Assembly: GCF_043290135.1 (NCBI RefSeq)
Contig: NC_134701.1
Location: forward strand, 61,376,502-61,440,501
Direction: 5' to 3'
DNA length: 64,000 bases
Source: Rhipicephalus microplus
Lineage: Eukaryota > Arthropoda > Arachnida > Ixodida > Ixodidae
The position numbers and the translations under genes were made by a program. Shown here one piece after another: positions 53,955 through 64,000 of the stretch. A model generated the notes under the pieces. The model worked only from the letters and a program-made list of their open reading frames with translations. It was not told the DNA's origin and did not search any database. Position 1 is the stretch's first letter, and each line of letters begins with the position of its first letter.

Positions 53955-56900
53955 ATGAACTACCATAACCTTGCTCTACCACAAAATATCTCGTTACATT
54001 GTCGAATGCAGAATGTTGCTTTACATTTGAATGCACGTTCCGCATTTTGGAAAAAAGACGACATCGCAGTCTTTATGAATCAGTTCTCGTGAAAGTTTGA
54101 CATAATCATGACTGAGACATGTTATTACGATGGCTGTGACATGCTTAGCCTGAACAGTTACTCTCGCTTTTTTATTAATCGCCCGAATTGTCGAAGAGGG
54201 GGCATTTGCAATTTCGTTGAACCTATAGGACCCATAAACTGGTTTTCGAATTTTCTGAGATTCCGAATGATTTTGAGTTTTAAACACTTAAAACTGACCC
54301 GGCAATTGTTGCTGCTATTTGCCGTCCCTCAAATGGCAACATGGTCCATTTTCTTAATAGTTTGAGTCTTTCTTAGACTTTATCAACTCAAGTAAATATC
54401 GGCTTGTGTGTGGTGACGATTTCAATATAAACCTTTTGTAATACACTGAAAACACGTGCGAGTTGATATCGTGCCTTCATCTGTATTTATCGATCTAATA
54501 TCAACGCCACGCCATATCACAGTAACTACTTCATGATTGTAAGACATGATGATTACTAATGCATACACACTTGTTTCTACCACCGGTACTTTTCATCATA
54601 CATAAGTGATCACTGTCCAGTGTTCATGCAATCCAGTTCCTCAAGAACACTAAAGAAACGTCAACATCAGACTGTTCAAATACAACATATCGCTGATGAA
54701 TCACTGCAGGCTTTCAAGTGTGCCATTGGCATGTATAACTGGTCTTTCGTTTATATGATTAGAGATGTTCATGAAGCGTACTTAAAAGTTATAGAATATT
54801 TCGCAAACATCCATATCACTAATTTTCCTTTTGAAACATTTAAACCGTCAAAAAATAAGAAAACCTTGCGTCACTCTTGTTATTAGGCGTTTGATAAACC
54901 GAAAAAATAATCTTTTCCTTGCATTCCTGAAATCGCGAGAGGAAGAATTACTGCAGCAGTATAAAGCTTTCAGAAATCAACTAAACGGTACTCTTCGAAG
55001 GGCAAAGATAGCGTATTAGTTGTTTTCTGGTATCTGTACAAGGCACCCGCATGCCGCTTGGAAAGCAATAAACAGTGTTTTAGGGAGCCACAAGCTTGAC
55101 TACAGGCCGCATGAAATCACGTTAAACAATCTTGTAGTAAGTGGTGCAATGCTTGCTGAAGCTTTCAGTAGTTATTTCCCTTCTGGTATACCACCAATTA
55201 TTAATAACCTGCAAATTAATAGCTCAATTATTAGAAATTCTGAAGACCTATTTCTCAACCTGGCAGACGAACCAGAAGTTTTCAGAACATTTATGAATCC
55301 TAATGTAGTAGTGCATTCGATATTGATAATCTTCAAATCGGTCCTATAAAGTATGTTTTAAAGCATTTAATCCCAGTACTTGTTTATCTATTTATTTCAG
55401 CGGTAAATTTCCCTATGATATGAAGCACTCTCGTGTTTCTGCTATGTTTAAAACTGGCGACAAAAGCTTGCTGGGAAACTATCACCCAATATCGATTATT
55501 CCGGTGTTTCCTAAGTGTTTCGAAAAAATGCTATACTCCCGATTATCAAACTTTTTCACTAAAAGTTGACATTATAAACGACGCTCAGTTTGGTTTCTGT
55601 AAAGGAAGGATTACGGAGCTAGCTTCGTTAAGGCTAAAAGAAATTGTTTTAGAGAACACGGAAAACAAGATATATACATTAGGTTTATTACTTGATTTCA
55701 CTAAGGCTTTTGATTTCATTGACCATGGCACGCTACTTCATAAGTTAGAAATCTATGGCGTTTGAGGCACTCCCCTGGCTTTATTAAAATCTTAAAATTC
55801 TCATGTAGCAAAGTGATGAGAATATGTGTGTTTAAGTAACCATCACTTATCTTCATTGCCTGTCAGTAGAGGAGTCCCATAAGGAAGTGTATTAGGGCCC
55901 CTTCTTTTCAATTTTTATCAATGATATTGTGAATATTCACAAGCGGGTAAAATTTATCATATGTGTTGATGATGCCACGGTCTTGTTTTCCCAAGTAGTT
56001 ACAGATACGTTGGTAGAAAGTTATAATCGTTTCTTTTTGTAATATTACATCATGGTCACTATTAAATAAACTTAAAGTTAACCCGAAGAAAGTGAAGGTA
56101 ATAATACTTAGAGCTAGAAATAAGATTCTATACATTAAACAAGATAATATTTGTGCAGACCAAAAAATTGATATTGTAGAAGAACATATAATTCCCGGTG
56201 TAACATTTTCATCTCATTTATGTTGGGACTGTAATGTAAGTCGTTCATGCAAAGAACATTCTTTTACAGGGGGAACTCTGCACCGTTGTCGTGAAATTCT
56301 CCCTCCACAAATAAGTCAGCGTATATTCAGCACTCTTTCAATCGCACATATATTATTGCAGTCTAGTTTGGCTTACTACAACTCAATGCAACATCAACAG
56401 AATATTGCTTTTGCAGAAAAAACCTGTCCATCACATTACCAACACTGGTTATTTATCACCGACATCGACATATTTTCGCAAGTACAGTATAATTGAAATC
56501 CAATATATGTACGAGTTCCGCATCATGCGATCATTTTACATATGTTCTTCTACGTGTTAACAATTTATCGAGTTCACGGCTGCACTTCGACAGTCACACT
56601 ATCAATACTCTGAATGTTGGAGGCTGGCTTATACCGCACTTTCGCACCGACTATAAATTTCAGTCGTTTGAATATAACCTCCCATGTAATCTTAACAAGC
56701 ATAAACATTTACATTAACCGGCGCTAAAGACATTACGTGAATTATTTTTGAATTACTTATGTATTATTACATTTCAATTACTTATTCATGCTGCACTACA
56801 TTTCACTGTATACCTTTGTGTATGGTTACCTACCATGCTTATTTTATATTGTGTGGATATTGTTGTTTCGTATAGCTTACTGCCAAAGTTACAGGTGTAC

Positions 56901-56957
56901 TATTACTGTATTTTTTCTTGTACTTTCAGTATTACATTTTTTTCTGGTAATAAACAG
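53955..56957 (+). pseudogene. LINE D ORF2, strongly decayed
   Basis: Begins MNYHNLALPQNISLHCRMQN near 53955; endonuclease N-terminus VALHLNARSAFWKKDDIAVF and TETCYYDG. Linker: KIRKP..NRKNNLFLAFLKSREEEL and FRNQLNGTLRRAKIAY near 54850-55010. RT: INDAQFGFCKGRITELASLR, LLLDFTKAFDFIDHGTLLHK (55570-55750), a degraded catalytic FIICVDDATVLFS near 55950-55990 and thumb text to 56490. Stops and frameshifts throughout. Same gene as LINE A ORF2, much older. Confidence 0.75.
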
Positions 56958-57246
56958 GAGGGTTCCGTTATTGTTTGTTTATTAGAAATTTGTTCATTCA
57001 AATAATTGCCTGTTACGTTTGCACAGGTATTGTTATATGCTTCGTTTTTGTAAATATTTTTTCTACCATGTGTGATCATGACTTGTACATTTTTGGTGCA
57101 AAAATTTTCAGCTGTCACTTGTTGCCATGTAACTAGCCTTCTCGGCCTTAGTCAAGCTGTTCATTGCAGCTTTTAGCCCAGGAGACCATCCAGAATGTAA
57201 TGTTTTCGTTTCAATTTGGAAAATGAAAGAGGGAAAGAAAGAAAAG
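56958..57246 (+). other. LINE D 3' UTR
   Basis: AT-rich, then CTTCTCGGCCTTAGTCAAGC and an AG-rich tail (GAAAGAGGGAAAGAAAG) ending at the AAAT duplication with LINE E. Confidence 0.55.
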
Positions 57247-58346
57247 AAATACGGATCCCACACTTCACAAGCATATTCTAATATGGGGTGCACGAGCACT
57301 TCATACGCAGTGAACTTCATGGCTAGAGAAGCCAGTTTAAGGACACGTAACCTATAACCTAATCTCTGGTTGGCTTTCCCTACTACTTTTTTTAATTTGT
57401 CGTGTCTAACTAAGGTCAGATGTTAATTAAATTTCACAATATTTCTACTCTGTTACGCGATGAAGTGGTCCTCCTTGTAGAATGGATGTGAATGACAGAG
57501 GTTCATGTTTGTGTGTGATCGTCATACATACTGTCTTTGCTGAGTTAAGAGACATCTGCCACATGTCACGTCATTGTTGAACTTTTCCTAAGAAGTATTT
57601 AGGAGTATCTCACCACTAATAGATTTCACCTCGGTATATATGACACAGTTATGTGCGAATAACCTTGGTGTAACTGCGGCCGATTCTTCTATCAGGTCGT
57701 TAATGTATACCAGGAGCAACAAAAGCCCAAGAACTGAACCTTGAGGCACCACTATTCTCGCATCGCAGACCCCGGACTTATTTTCATCAATACCGACGAC
57801 GTGTCGGCGATCAGTAAGAAAGTCTTCCACTCGTTTGACTACATCTGTATTTCCTAAAATAGTATTTAACTTAATTAACAGTTTTCTACGATTAACCTTA
57901 TCGAAGGCCTTCTTGAAGTCGAGAATAATCAGACCTACTTGTTTCTTGCCATCAATAAGCTTACTAAAATTGTGAACACTTTCTAGCAATTGTGTAATGT
58001 CGGACAAACCCTCGCGAAAGCCATGCTGATAGTTACCAATATTTTTTTCTGTGACAAAAACAGCTGAATGTACTTAGAAACAATATGTTTTAACACCTTA
58101 CAGCAGCCTGGCGTTAGCGCAATGTACTTATAAGTGGCAGTAGACGTGGTTGCACCATCTTCAAATACTGCAATGACTTTACTCATTTTCCATTCTTCAG
58201 GAAGTGTACCTGACTGTAGTGACTTCGTGAAGAGGTACTTCGCTGTCCATTTAGCATACCTCTTTAAAAACAAATTTGGTATCTCAACAGAACCTGCCAA
58301 TTTCTTTGTATTTAGGTTCAGCAGCAAATTTAATACTTCATCATAT
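57247..58346 (-). pseudogene. LINE E, middle fragment: reverse transcriptase
   Basis: Minus strand from 58346: VLNLLLNLNTKK..SVEIPNLFL, GTLPEEWKMSKVIAVF, then ITQLLESVHNFSKL, LIILDFKKAFDKVNRRKLLI, IVVPQGSVLGLLLLLVYIND and a degraded catalytic site LFAHNCVIYTE (usually ADD) near 57655, then LVHPILEYACEVWDPY at 57310-57247. Several frameshifts. It joins the 3' fragment at 45128 and the 5' fragment at 61836. Confidence 0.75.
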
Positions 58347-61300
58347 TGTTACGGAAATGAAGTAAAGGAAGAGGAAGGACACAATAGGCTGAGAGTTTCG
58401 CGAGGTCTAGAGGTAGTGGCGTCCTTGGGGCGTTGACATGCGTCACCACCTCGATGGCGAGAGTCGTTTGTGGTGAAATAAAAAACTTGGTTATTTCACT
58501 GCGGTGGACCCAACGATACCACATCGTCCTTTCGCAGAAGCCGCGGCCTCCCCGCCTCGACTCGCTGGCCGTTCACTGGGCCTAGACTTCTTGTCAAATC
58601 AGTCTGCTCTTATCGATTGTGCTACCGGCGTCCTTCAGCTAGAGCTCTCTCAGATAGTTGCTGAACCCCAGACTTCCCCGCCACGCCTGTGCTCTCTTCA
58701 GGTGGCTGCCTGAGACAACTGTCGTCTCATGCAGCCACCTACGTCGTTTTGACCGCACAGCCACAGGTTCTCGGTGGTCAATAGGTCCTCCTTCTTTTTT
58801 CCGACGTCCTTTAGGACCGCAACATCGCCATTCCCCATACGCTTGTGACTGTCACTGACCACTGTACCTCGCTCCCACTTGTCAATTCCAGCTTGTGCCC
58901 TCAAGTGCTTCCTCGTGGCATATTCATGGCCAGTGTGTCTAATGCTGATGAATTTGAAATAGCGGCTCTCACCACCGAGATTGATTTACTTCAGTCTCCT
59001 GTAGATAACAGCACCTTTTCTCTGCCAATTCGTTTCTCGGAGATGATTGCACCTGACCTCAATGGTACGCAAGCAAACAACATCCATCGCCTTCTCGCGT
59101 CATATACCGACATTGTTTTATTCCGACGACAGACCTCTAGGGCAAACATGCAGTATTCAGCACCGTATAAACACTGATGCGCCAGTCCTATTAGCCACGC
59201 CCCTATCGTGTCTTCCACACTGAGCGCAGAGTTATCCAAGCAGAAGTTGACAAAATGCTCAACAAAGGTTTAATAGAACCATCAAGTAGTCCTTGGGCCT
59301 CTTCTGTCGTCCTTGTGAAGAAAAAGAACGGTACCTGGCGCTTCTGCATTGACTATCGCCACATCAACAAGATCACGCGAAAAGACGTATACCCACTACC
59401 ACGCATCGATGACGTGTTAGACTGCTTGCGCGGCGCTACATACTTCTCGTCTATTGTTCTTCGGTCCGGCTACTGGCAGATTTCTGTCGATGAGATGGAC
59501 CGCGAGAACACAGCATTCATTACACCGGATGGTTTATACCAGTTTAAGGTCATGCCTTTTGCACTATGTAACGCCCCTGCCACATTAGAACGATTGATGT
59601 ACTCTCTCCTGCGTGCTTATAAGTGGTCTACTTGTCTATATTATCTAGAAGATGTGATAGTCTTTTCATCTACTTTCGATAGCCCCCAACCCGTCTCGCT
59701 GCAATTCTCGCACTCTTCAGAACAGCTGGGCTACAACTCAACTCCAAGAAATGCCAATTTGGCCGCCGTCAGATTACCATTCTGGGCCATCTTATAAACG
59801 ACGATGGTGTACAACCAGATCCCGAAAAGATCCGCGCCGTCCATAGCTTTCCGGCACCCCGTTCTACATCCGACGTCCGGAGCTTCATCGGCATATGTTC
59901 CTACTTTCGTCGTTTTGTGAAAAACTTCGCCGACGTTGCCAGGCCACTCACAGACTTGCTGAAGAAGGATACAACATTCTCACGGGGCCCTGACCAGGCT
60001 CAAGTGTTCACCGCTCTCATCGGCGACTTAACTACGCCCCCCATGCTTGCCCACTTTATTCCTTCTGCTGCCACAGAAGTTCGCACAGACCCCAGTGGCC
60101 ACGGGATTGGCGCAGTTCTCGCTCAGCGACACCACGGCAGACAGTGCGTGATAGCTTACGCCAGTCGCCTGCTTTCTCCCCCTTAGAGAAATTATTCCAT
60201 CACCGAGAGAGAGTATTTAGCTTTTGTTTGGGCCGTTGCCAAGTTCCCGCTATATTTATATGGTCGCATATTCTCAGCCGTTACGGACCACCACGCCCTC
60301 TGCTGGCTGACTTCTCTGAAGGACCCGACTGGACGTCTGGGTCACTGGGCTCTGAGGCTCCTGGAATTTTCGTTTAGCGTCAGCTACAAGTCTAGCCGTT
60401 TGCACGAAGACGCAGACCATCTTTCTCATAATCCGGTGGATCCTTCCAATCGCGTTGCGACTGACCTGGTGAGCTGCGTAATGGCGTTAACTGACATCGG
60501 CGATATGCGCATTGAACAACGACGGGATAAGTCAGTGTGCACTAACATCGACGCCATCCAGTCCGACAGTCATGACACTAAATCCCGTATGTTCGTGCTG
60601 CATGACGGCATCTTCTGCCGCCGCAACGTCAGCACTGAAGGCCCGGAGCTTCTGCTTGTCATTCCTCATCTATCGCCTGCCATACTTGAACAACTTCACG
60701 ACGCACCAACAGCGGGACACCTCGGTGTTTCCCGCACCTACGACCGCGTGCGACGTCGGTTTTTTTGGCCAGAACTGTACCGCAGCATGCGTCGGTATGT
60801 CCCCACTTGAGACCTCTGCCAGCGCCGGAAAAGACCTTCTTTACTGCAAGCAGGATATCTTCACCCAATGAAGTCTCCTCTGAACAATTTCATCGCGTGG
60901 GACTCGACCTTCTTGGCCCTTTTCCGACGTCGATACTGGAAAATAAATGGATCGCCGTCACCACATATTATGCGACCCGTTACGCGATATCAAAGGCCAT
61001 GCCAACCAGTTGCGCCACTGACGTCGCGGATTGTCTTCTTCATCACGTCATCTTACACCACGGTGCACCTCGACAGTTGCTTAGTGATGGCAGCCGCTCT
61101 TTCTTGTCTAAGGTTGTCGACGACCTCCTTCGATCGTGTGCTACAGCGCATAAGCTATCCACCACCTACCATCCACAAACTAATGGTCTAACTGAACGTC
61201 TTAACCACACGCTCACAGAGATGCTTTCGGTGTACGTCTCCGAAGATCGTCGTGACTGGGACACCACGTTGGCCTATGTGACTTTCGTATATAATTCCTC

Positions 61301-61835
61301 TCGACATGACACCACGCGATTCTCAACTTTTTATCTGTTGTATGGTCGTGACCCCATATTGCCATTCGAAACCACCTTACCTCTCAAGCCATCTGCTTCC
61401 GAGTACGCTCGCGAAGCCATTCATCGGGCTCACATGGCTCGTCAAGTTGCCCAGCCTCGTCTCACCAGGTCACAGGATATGCAAAAAGCCCGCTACGACC
61501 ACCGTTATTGTAATATAACGTTTGCCCCAGGTGACCGCGTGCTCCTTTGGTCACCGTGTCGCCGTGTAGGTCTCTCCGAAAACCTTTTGTCCCGATACGC
61601 AGGACCCTATTTAGTCTTACGTCAAGTTATCGACGTCAACTACGAGATAGCACCATTGCACTCCAATACGTCACCAAGTTCGTCACTTCTTGACGTTGTC
61701 CATGTTTCGCGCCTGAAGCCCTACTTCTGTCGCACTTCTCCGGACTCGCGCCGACACGGCACTGTTCCGGGGTCCTGTTAGGGAAATGAAGTAAAGGAAG
61801 AGGAAGGACACAATAGGCTGAGAGGTGCGCGAGCT
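58347..61835 (+). mobile_element. Gypsy element N, gag deleted, inserted in LINE E
   Basis: LTR starts TGTTACGGAAATGAAGTAAA at 58347 and TGTTAGGGAAATGAAGTAAA at 61776; the shared text GGAAGAGGAAGGACACAATA and GGCTGAGAG follows in both. The left copy runs about 150 bp (AATAAA near 58478), then jumps into the end of the protease; the right copy is cut after about 60 bp. Pol fills the middle. Large deletions removed gag and most of both LTRs. Confidence 0.8.
58570..61781 (+). pseudogene. Gypsy N pol: protease end, RT, RNase H, integrase
   Basis: Protease tail LGLDFLSNQSALIDCATGVL near 58578. RT: MLNKGLIEPSSSPWASSVVL, VKKKNGTWRFCIDYRHINKI, KDVYPLPRIDD, then YLEDVIVFSS near 59640 (catalytic YLDD changed to YLED). 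RNase H: RTDPSGHGIGAVLAQR, then REYLAFVWAV and VTDHHALCWL. Integrase: zinc finger H..H with TGHLGVSRTYDRVRRRFFWP and C replaced by a stop near 60807, core D in GLDLLGPF, D in LLSDGSRSF, E in NGLTERLNHTL, and a C-terminal VVHVSRLKPYF. Frameshifts near 59170, 59700, 60190 and 60840. Ty3/Gypsy domain order is complete except for gag. Confidence 0.85.
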
Positions 61836-64000
61836 TGCCAATCAGCCATTGTGACTCCTGCCGGTGGCTTTTCCTCTGTAAAAATATTTTGTACGGAAGT
61901 CACCGACTCCCTGAAAATATGTTAACCACGATTCCTCTGCAACTGGAAGCTGTTGGTGTACCTCACATTTTGACTGCTTTCCATCATCTTCGGTGAAGAC
62001 ACTAGCAAAAAAGTCATTGAAGGCGTCTGCTATATCACATTTATCCTCGATAGATCTTTGTTCTGTTCACATTTTAGTGACAGTCTCCTTAGTTGGAGCC
62101 AGATGCCTCCAAAACTTTTGATGTGATTCACGTGGAAATGTATCCCTAATGACACCATAATACTTGTCCTTAGATTTCTTCGTCATTAATGTCAAACTTA
62201 AGTAAACAGTTCACATGTCATTATGAACAGCGGAATCGCGTGTACGCTTATATAGTGCCCTACGCCTTGCCACTTTTCTTTTCAGTTGTATGATCTCTCT
62301 CGTAATCCATGGGCTTTTGAGAGAAACATAGCGGCTTATACATTTGTGAACCGCTCTCTTATAGCTTAACCACAACTCATCGATATGTGCAGAATTATCC
62401 TGACTAAAATTTTCAGACGTCTCAAAGCAAAAGGTCAGTTCATCTATTATTGAAGTATCATCCGCTTCGTTTACCTATCTGTTCATGAAACATGTCTAGG
62501 GACCCTTAAAAAGGAACCTATATTTAAAGACAATCTTACAATCGAGTGATCCGAGATCCCGGGCTGAATGCCATCGCTAAAATATCTCGATACAATGCTA
62601 TGGCTTAGAAATAAGAGGTCTAGAACAGATTCGCTATTACCGCAAGCCCTAGTAAAGTCTCGTACTACTTTGTAAGACCATGTAAAAAGCATATATCTAT
62701 CGTTGCTGCGCCTGCGTCATGGTCTCGCGTACGCGTTTTCATTCGTCCCATTCAATGTCTGGAACATTCAATCCCCCGTGATGAAAACGTTTTTGTTCTG
62801 AACGAGTAATTCGTGCAGTTTCTTATTCAGGGCACCAACACTGACGGCAGTACATCCCGGAGCACAATATACGCATCCCACAATTAGGTCAGGGCGGCCA
62901 AGAATCGAGCAACATATTACTTCAATGTCGAACGGTTTGTAAAGGACCGTATATTTGAGGCTGCATTCCAGAAAGATGGAAACACCCCCACCCCTGCTAC
63001 TGCGGTCATTTCTGATCACGTTATATTCTGGAGGGCCTATTTCACAATCTCGGACGTCGTCATGTAGCCGCGTATCTGTTACAAATACAATATCTTGTTG
63101 ATGCTCAAATAAAACGTGCTCCAGGTCTAAAGCCTTATAAACAAGGCTACGGTCATTGGCGTTTATTAGCCAAAGCTTGCCCGGATGCGCATGTCAGTCA
63201 TTTAAGGGCGCAGTGGTTCTTGCAGCTGTATTAGACGGGCTCTCAATCACCCGATAGCGTTGATTTGTGGCTTCATTCCATGCGTACATCACTCCGTTTA
63301 TCTTCATTTTATCATACAGAAGTTCAACCTTCTCTTTTCTTTTTCTGTTGTCTAATGCGTAGTCACACGGGCATTTTCTTTTCCTTCCTACATCACGCGA
63401 AAAGTCCTCACTGATGAAAATATTCATGCCATGAAATTTACTGCGATTGCGTAGTACGTCTTTTTTTCCTGTGAGGCTTGATTGATTCATATGTGGGGTT
63501 TAACATCCCAAAACCACCATATAATGATGAGAGACGCCGTAGTGGAGGGCTCCGGAAATTTCGACCACCTGGGGTTCTTTAACGTGCACCCCAATCTGAG
63601 CACACGGGCCTACAACATTTCTCCTCCATCGGATTCCTGTGAGGCTTCCCAGGCGCACAATGATGGGTCTTGCTCCGTTTGAAGAAGGTTTTCCAATTCG
63701 ATGTATACGTTCGACACTTGTAACTGATAGATTAAGTTTTCCCTGCAGAATTCCCACTACAACCTCCTGCTTCGACGTTTGCTCTGTTCCATTCTGCGCA
63801 TCTGGAATTCCTCTGAGAACAATATTATTACTTCTACAACGATTCTATATTTTGTCAACCTTCTTTATCTCTTTCGCCACAGTGGATCGCAGAGCTGACA
63901 ATTCTGTTCGAGCCACCTCTACCCTTTTTACCAGTGCAGTTAACTGGGACAAAGTTAATTCCGCACTAACGATTTTTTGTTTCATTTCTCTCGCATTCAT
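61836..64000 (-). pseudogene. LINE E, 5' fragment: ORF1 and endonuclease
   Basis: Minus strand, entering the window at 64000: coiled coil (MNAREMKQKIVSAELTLSQL ... VDKI), NIVLRGIPDAQNG, then VTSVERIHRIGKPSSNGARP, the RNA-binding core, split by a SINE, and ISEDFSRDVGRKRK to a stop at 63194 (ORF1). Then the endonuclease: RNDRSSRGGGVSIFLECSLK, VGCVYCAPGC, VFITGD (63019-62768) and LLFLSHSIVSRYF, GISDHSIVRLS (62692-62483), then the EN-RT linker with many stops to 61836. ORF1 resembles those of LINEs B and C; whether it has a 2A motif lies outside the window. Confidence 0.7.
63480..63633 (-). mobile_element. 5'-truncated SINE in LINE E ORF1
   Basis: 154 bp containing GTGGGGTTTAACATCCCAAA, GAGACGCCGTAGTGGAGGGC and GGGTTCTTTAACGTGCACCC, text I recognise as a very abundant tick SINE. 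A 14-bp target duplication TTCCTGTGAGGCTT flanks it (63466-63479 and 63634-63647). The 3' AATCAATC-like tail is on the left, so it lies on the minus strand; the tRNA-like head is missing. Confidence 0.75.

Larger units (their letters stand above)
45129..57246 (+). mobile_element. LINE D, full length but decayed, inserted in LINE E
   Basis: Plus-strand LINE of the same type as A: 236-bp monomer array (45129-47787), ORF1 (52451-53225), ORF2 remnants (53955-56720), 3' UTR to 57246. AAAT flanks it (45125-45128 and 57247-57250). It was later invaded by LINE C between array and ORF1, and by a MITE between ORF1 and ORF2. Confidence 0.8.

Noticed and set aside
63480..63647. Exon of a host gene in the GTGGGGTTTAAC-containing stretch
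   Set aside because: It is flanked by a 14-bp target duplication inside LINE E ORF1 and is a SINE.

Overview
This is nuclear DNA of an arthropod, most likely a hard tick (metastriate Ixodidae). That assignment rests on the repeat families: CR1/L2-like LINEs, a LINE with a C-terminal RNase H, Penelope-like GIY-YIG remnants, Gypsy elements and a tick-type SINE. I find no host gene that is clearly intact, no tRNA or rRNA gene, no CRISPR array and nothing bacterial. The window is a graveyard of nested transposable elements.

Layout. 0.8-2.1 kb: decayed LINE (copy H). 2.2-2.8 kb: dispersed repeat with a tRNA-like core, repeated at 24.9-25.5 kb. 5.4-15.1 kb: Gypsy-type LTR element (LTR, tRNA-Leu-type PBS, gag, RNase H remnant, second LTR followed again by a PBS). 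Its first LTR is split by a nearly intact LINE (copy A, 5896-10930). 15.7-17.1 kb: Penelope-like fragment and a large fold-back element. 20.1-21.9 kb: inverted repeats and a LINE RT fragment. 23.2-24.4 kb: LINE C-terminus with RNase H, split by a 491-bp insertion. 25.5-29.2 kb: minus-strand Gypsy pol, split by a P-like element with a two-exon THAP domain. 30.9-39.35 kb: minus-strand LINE G, split by LINE B (32769-37825). 40.5-41.9 kb: Harbinger transposase remnant. 44.6-64.0 kb: minus-strand LINE E, invaded by plus-strand LINE D (45129-57246, itself invaded by minus-strand LINE C at 47806-52352 and by a MITE), by a Gypsy element (58347-61835) and by a SINE.

Main observation. Four LINEs of different families (A, B, C, D) carry 5' tandem monomers of 207, about 341-347, 288 and 236 bp. 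In all four the array ends exactly at a pyrimidine-rich ...CAG, and the unique sequence that follows begins with a 5' splice-donor-like hexamer (GTGAGA, GTATGT, GTGAGA, GTTAGT). Each array starts about 52-65 nt before a CAG, at a CAGT- or GGCAGCAGTG-type start. The layout is therefore leader-(X-leader)n-GT. The decayed copy H shows the same leader and donor without an array. I infer that splicing from the leader donor, probably between element transcripts, may have built these promoter-like arrays, or that the donor makes a subgenomic mRNA. In B and C the ORF1 start codon lies inside the leader, and ORF1 then carries a 2A-like DVxxNPGP motif.
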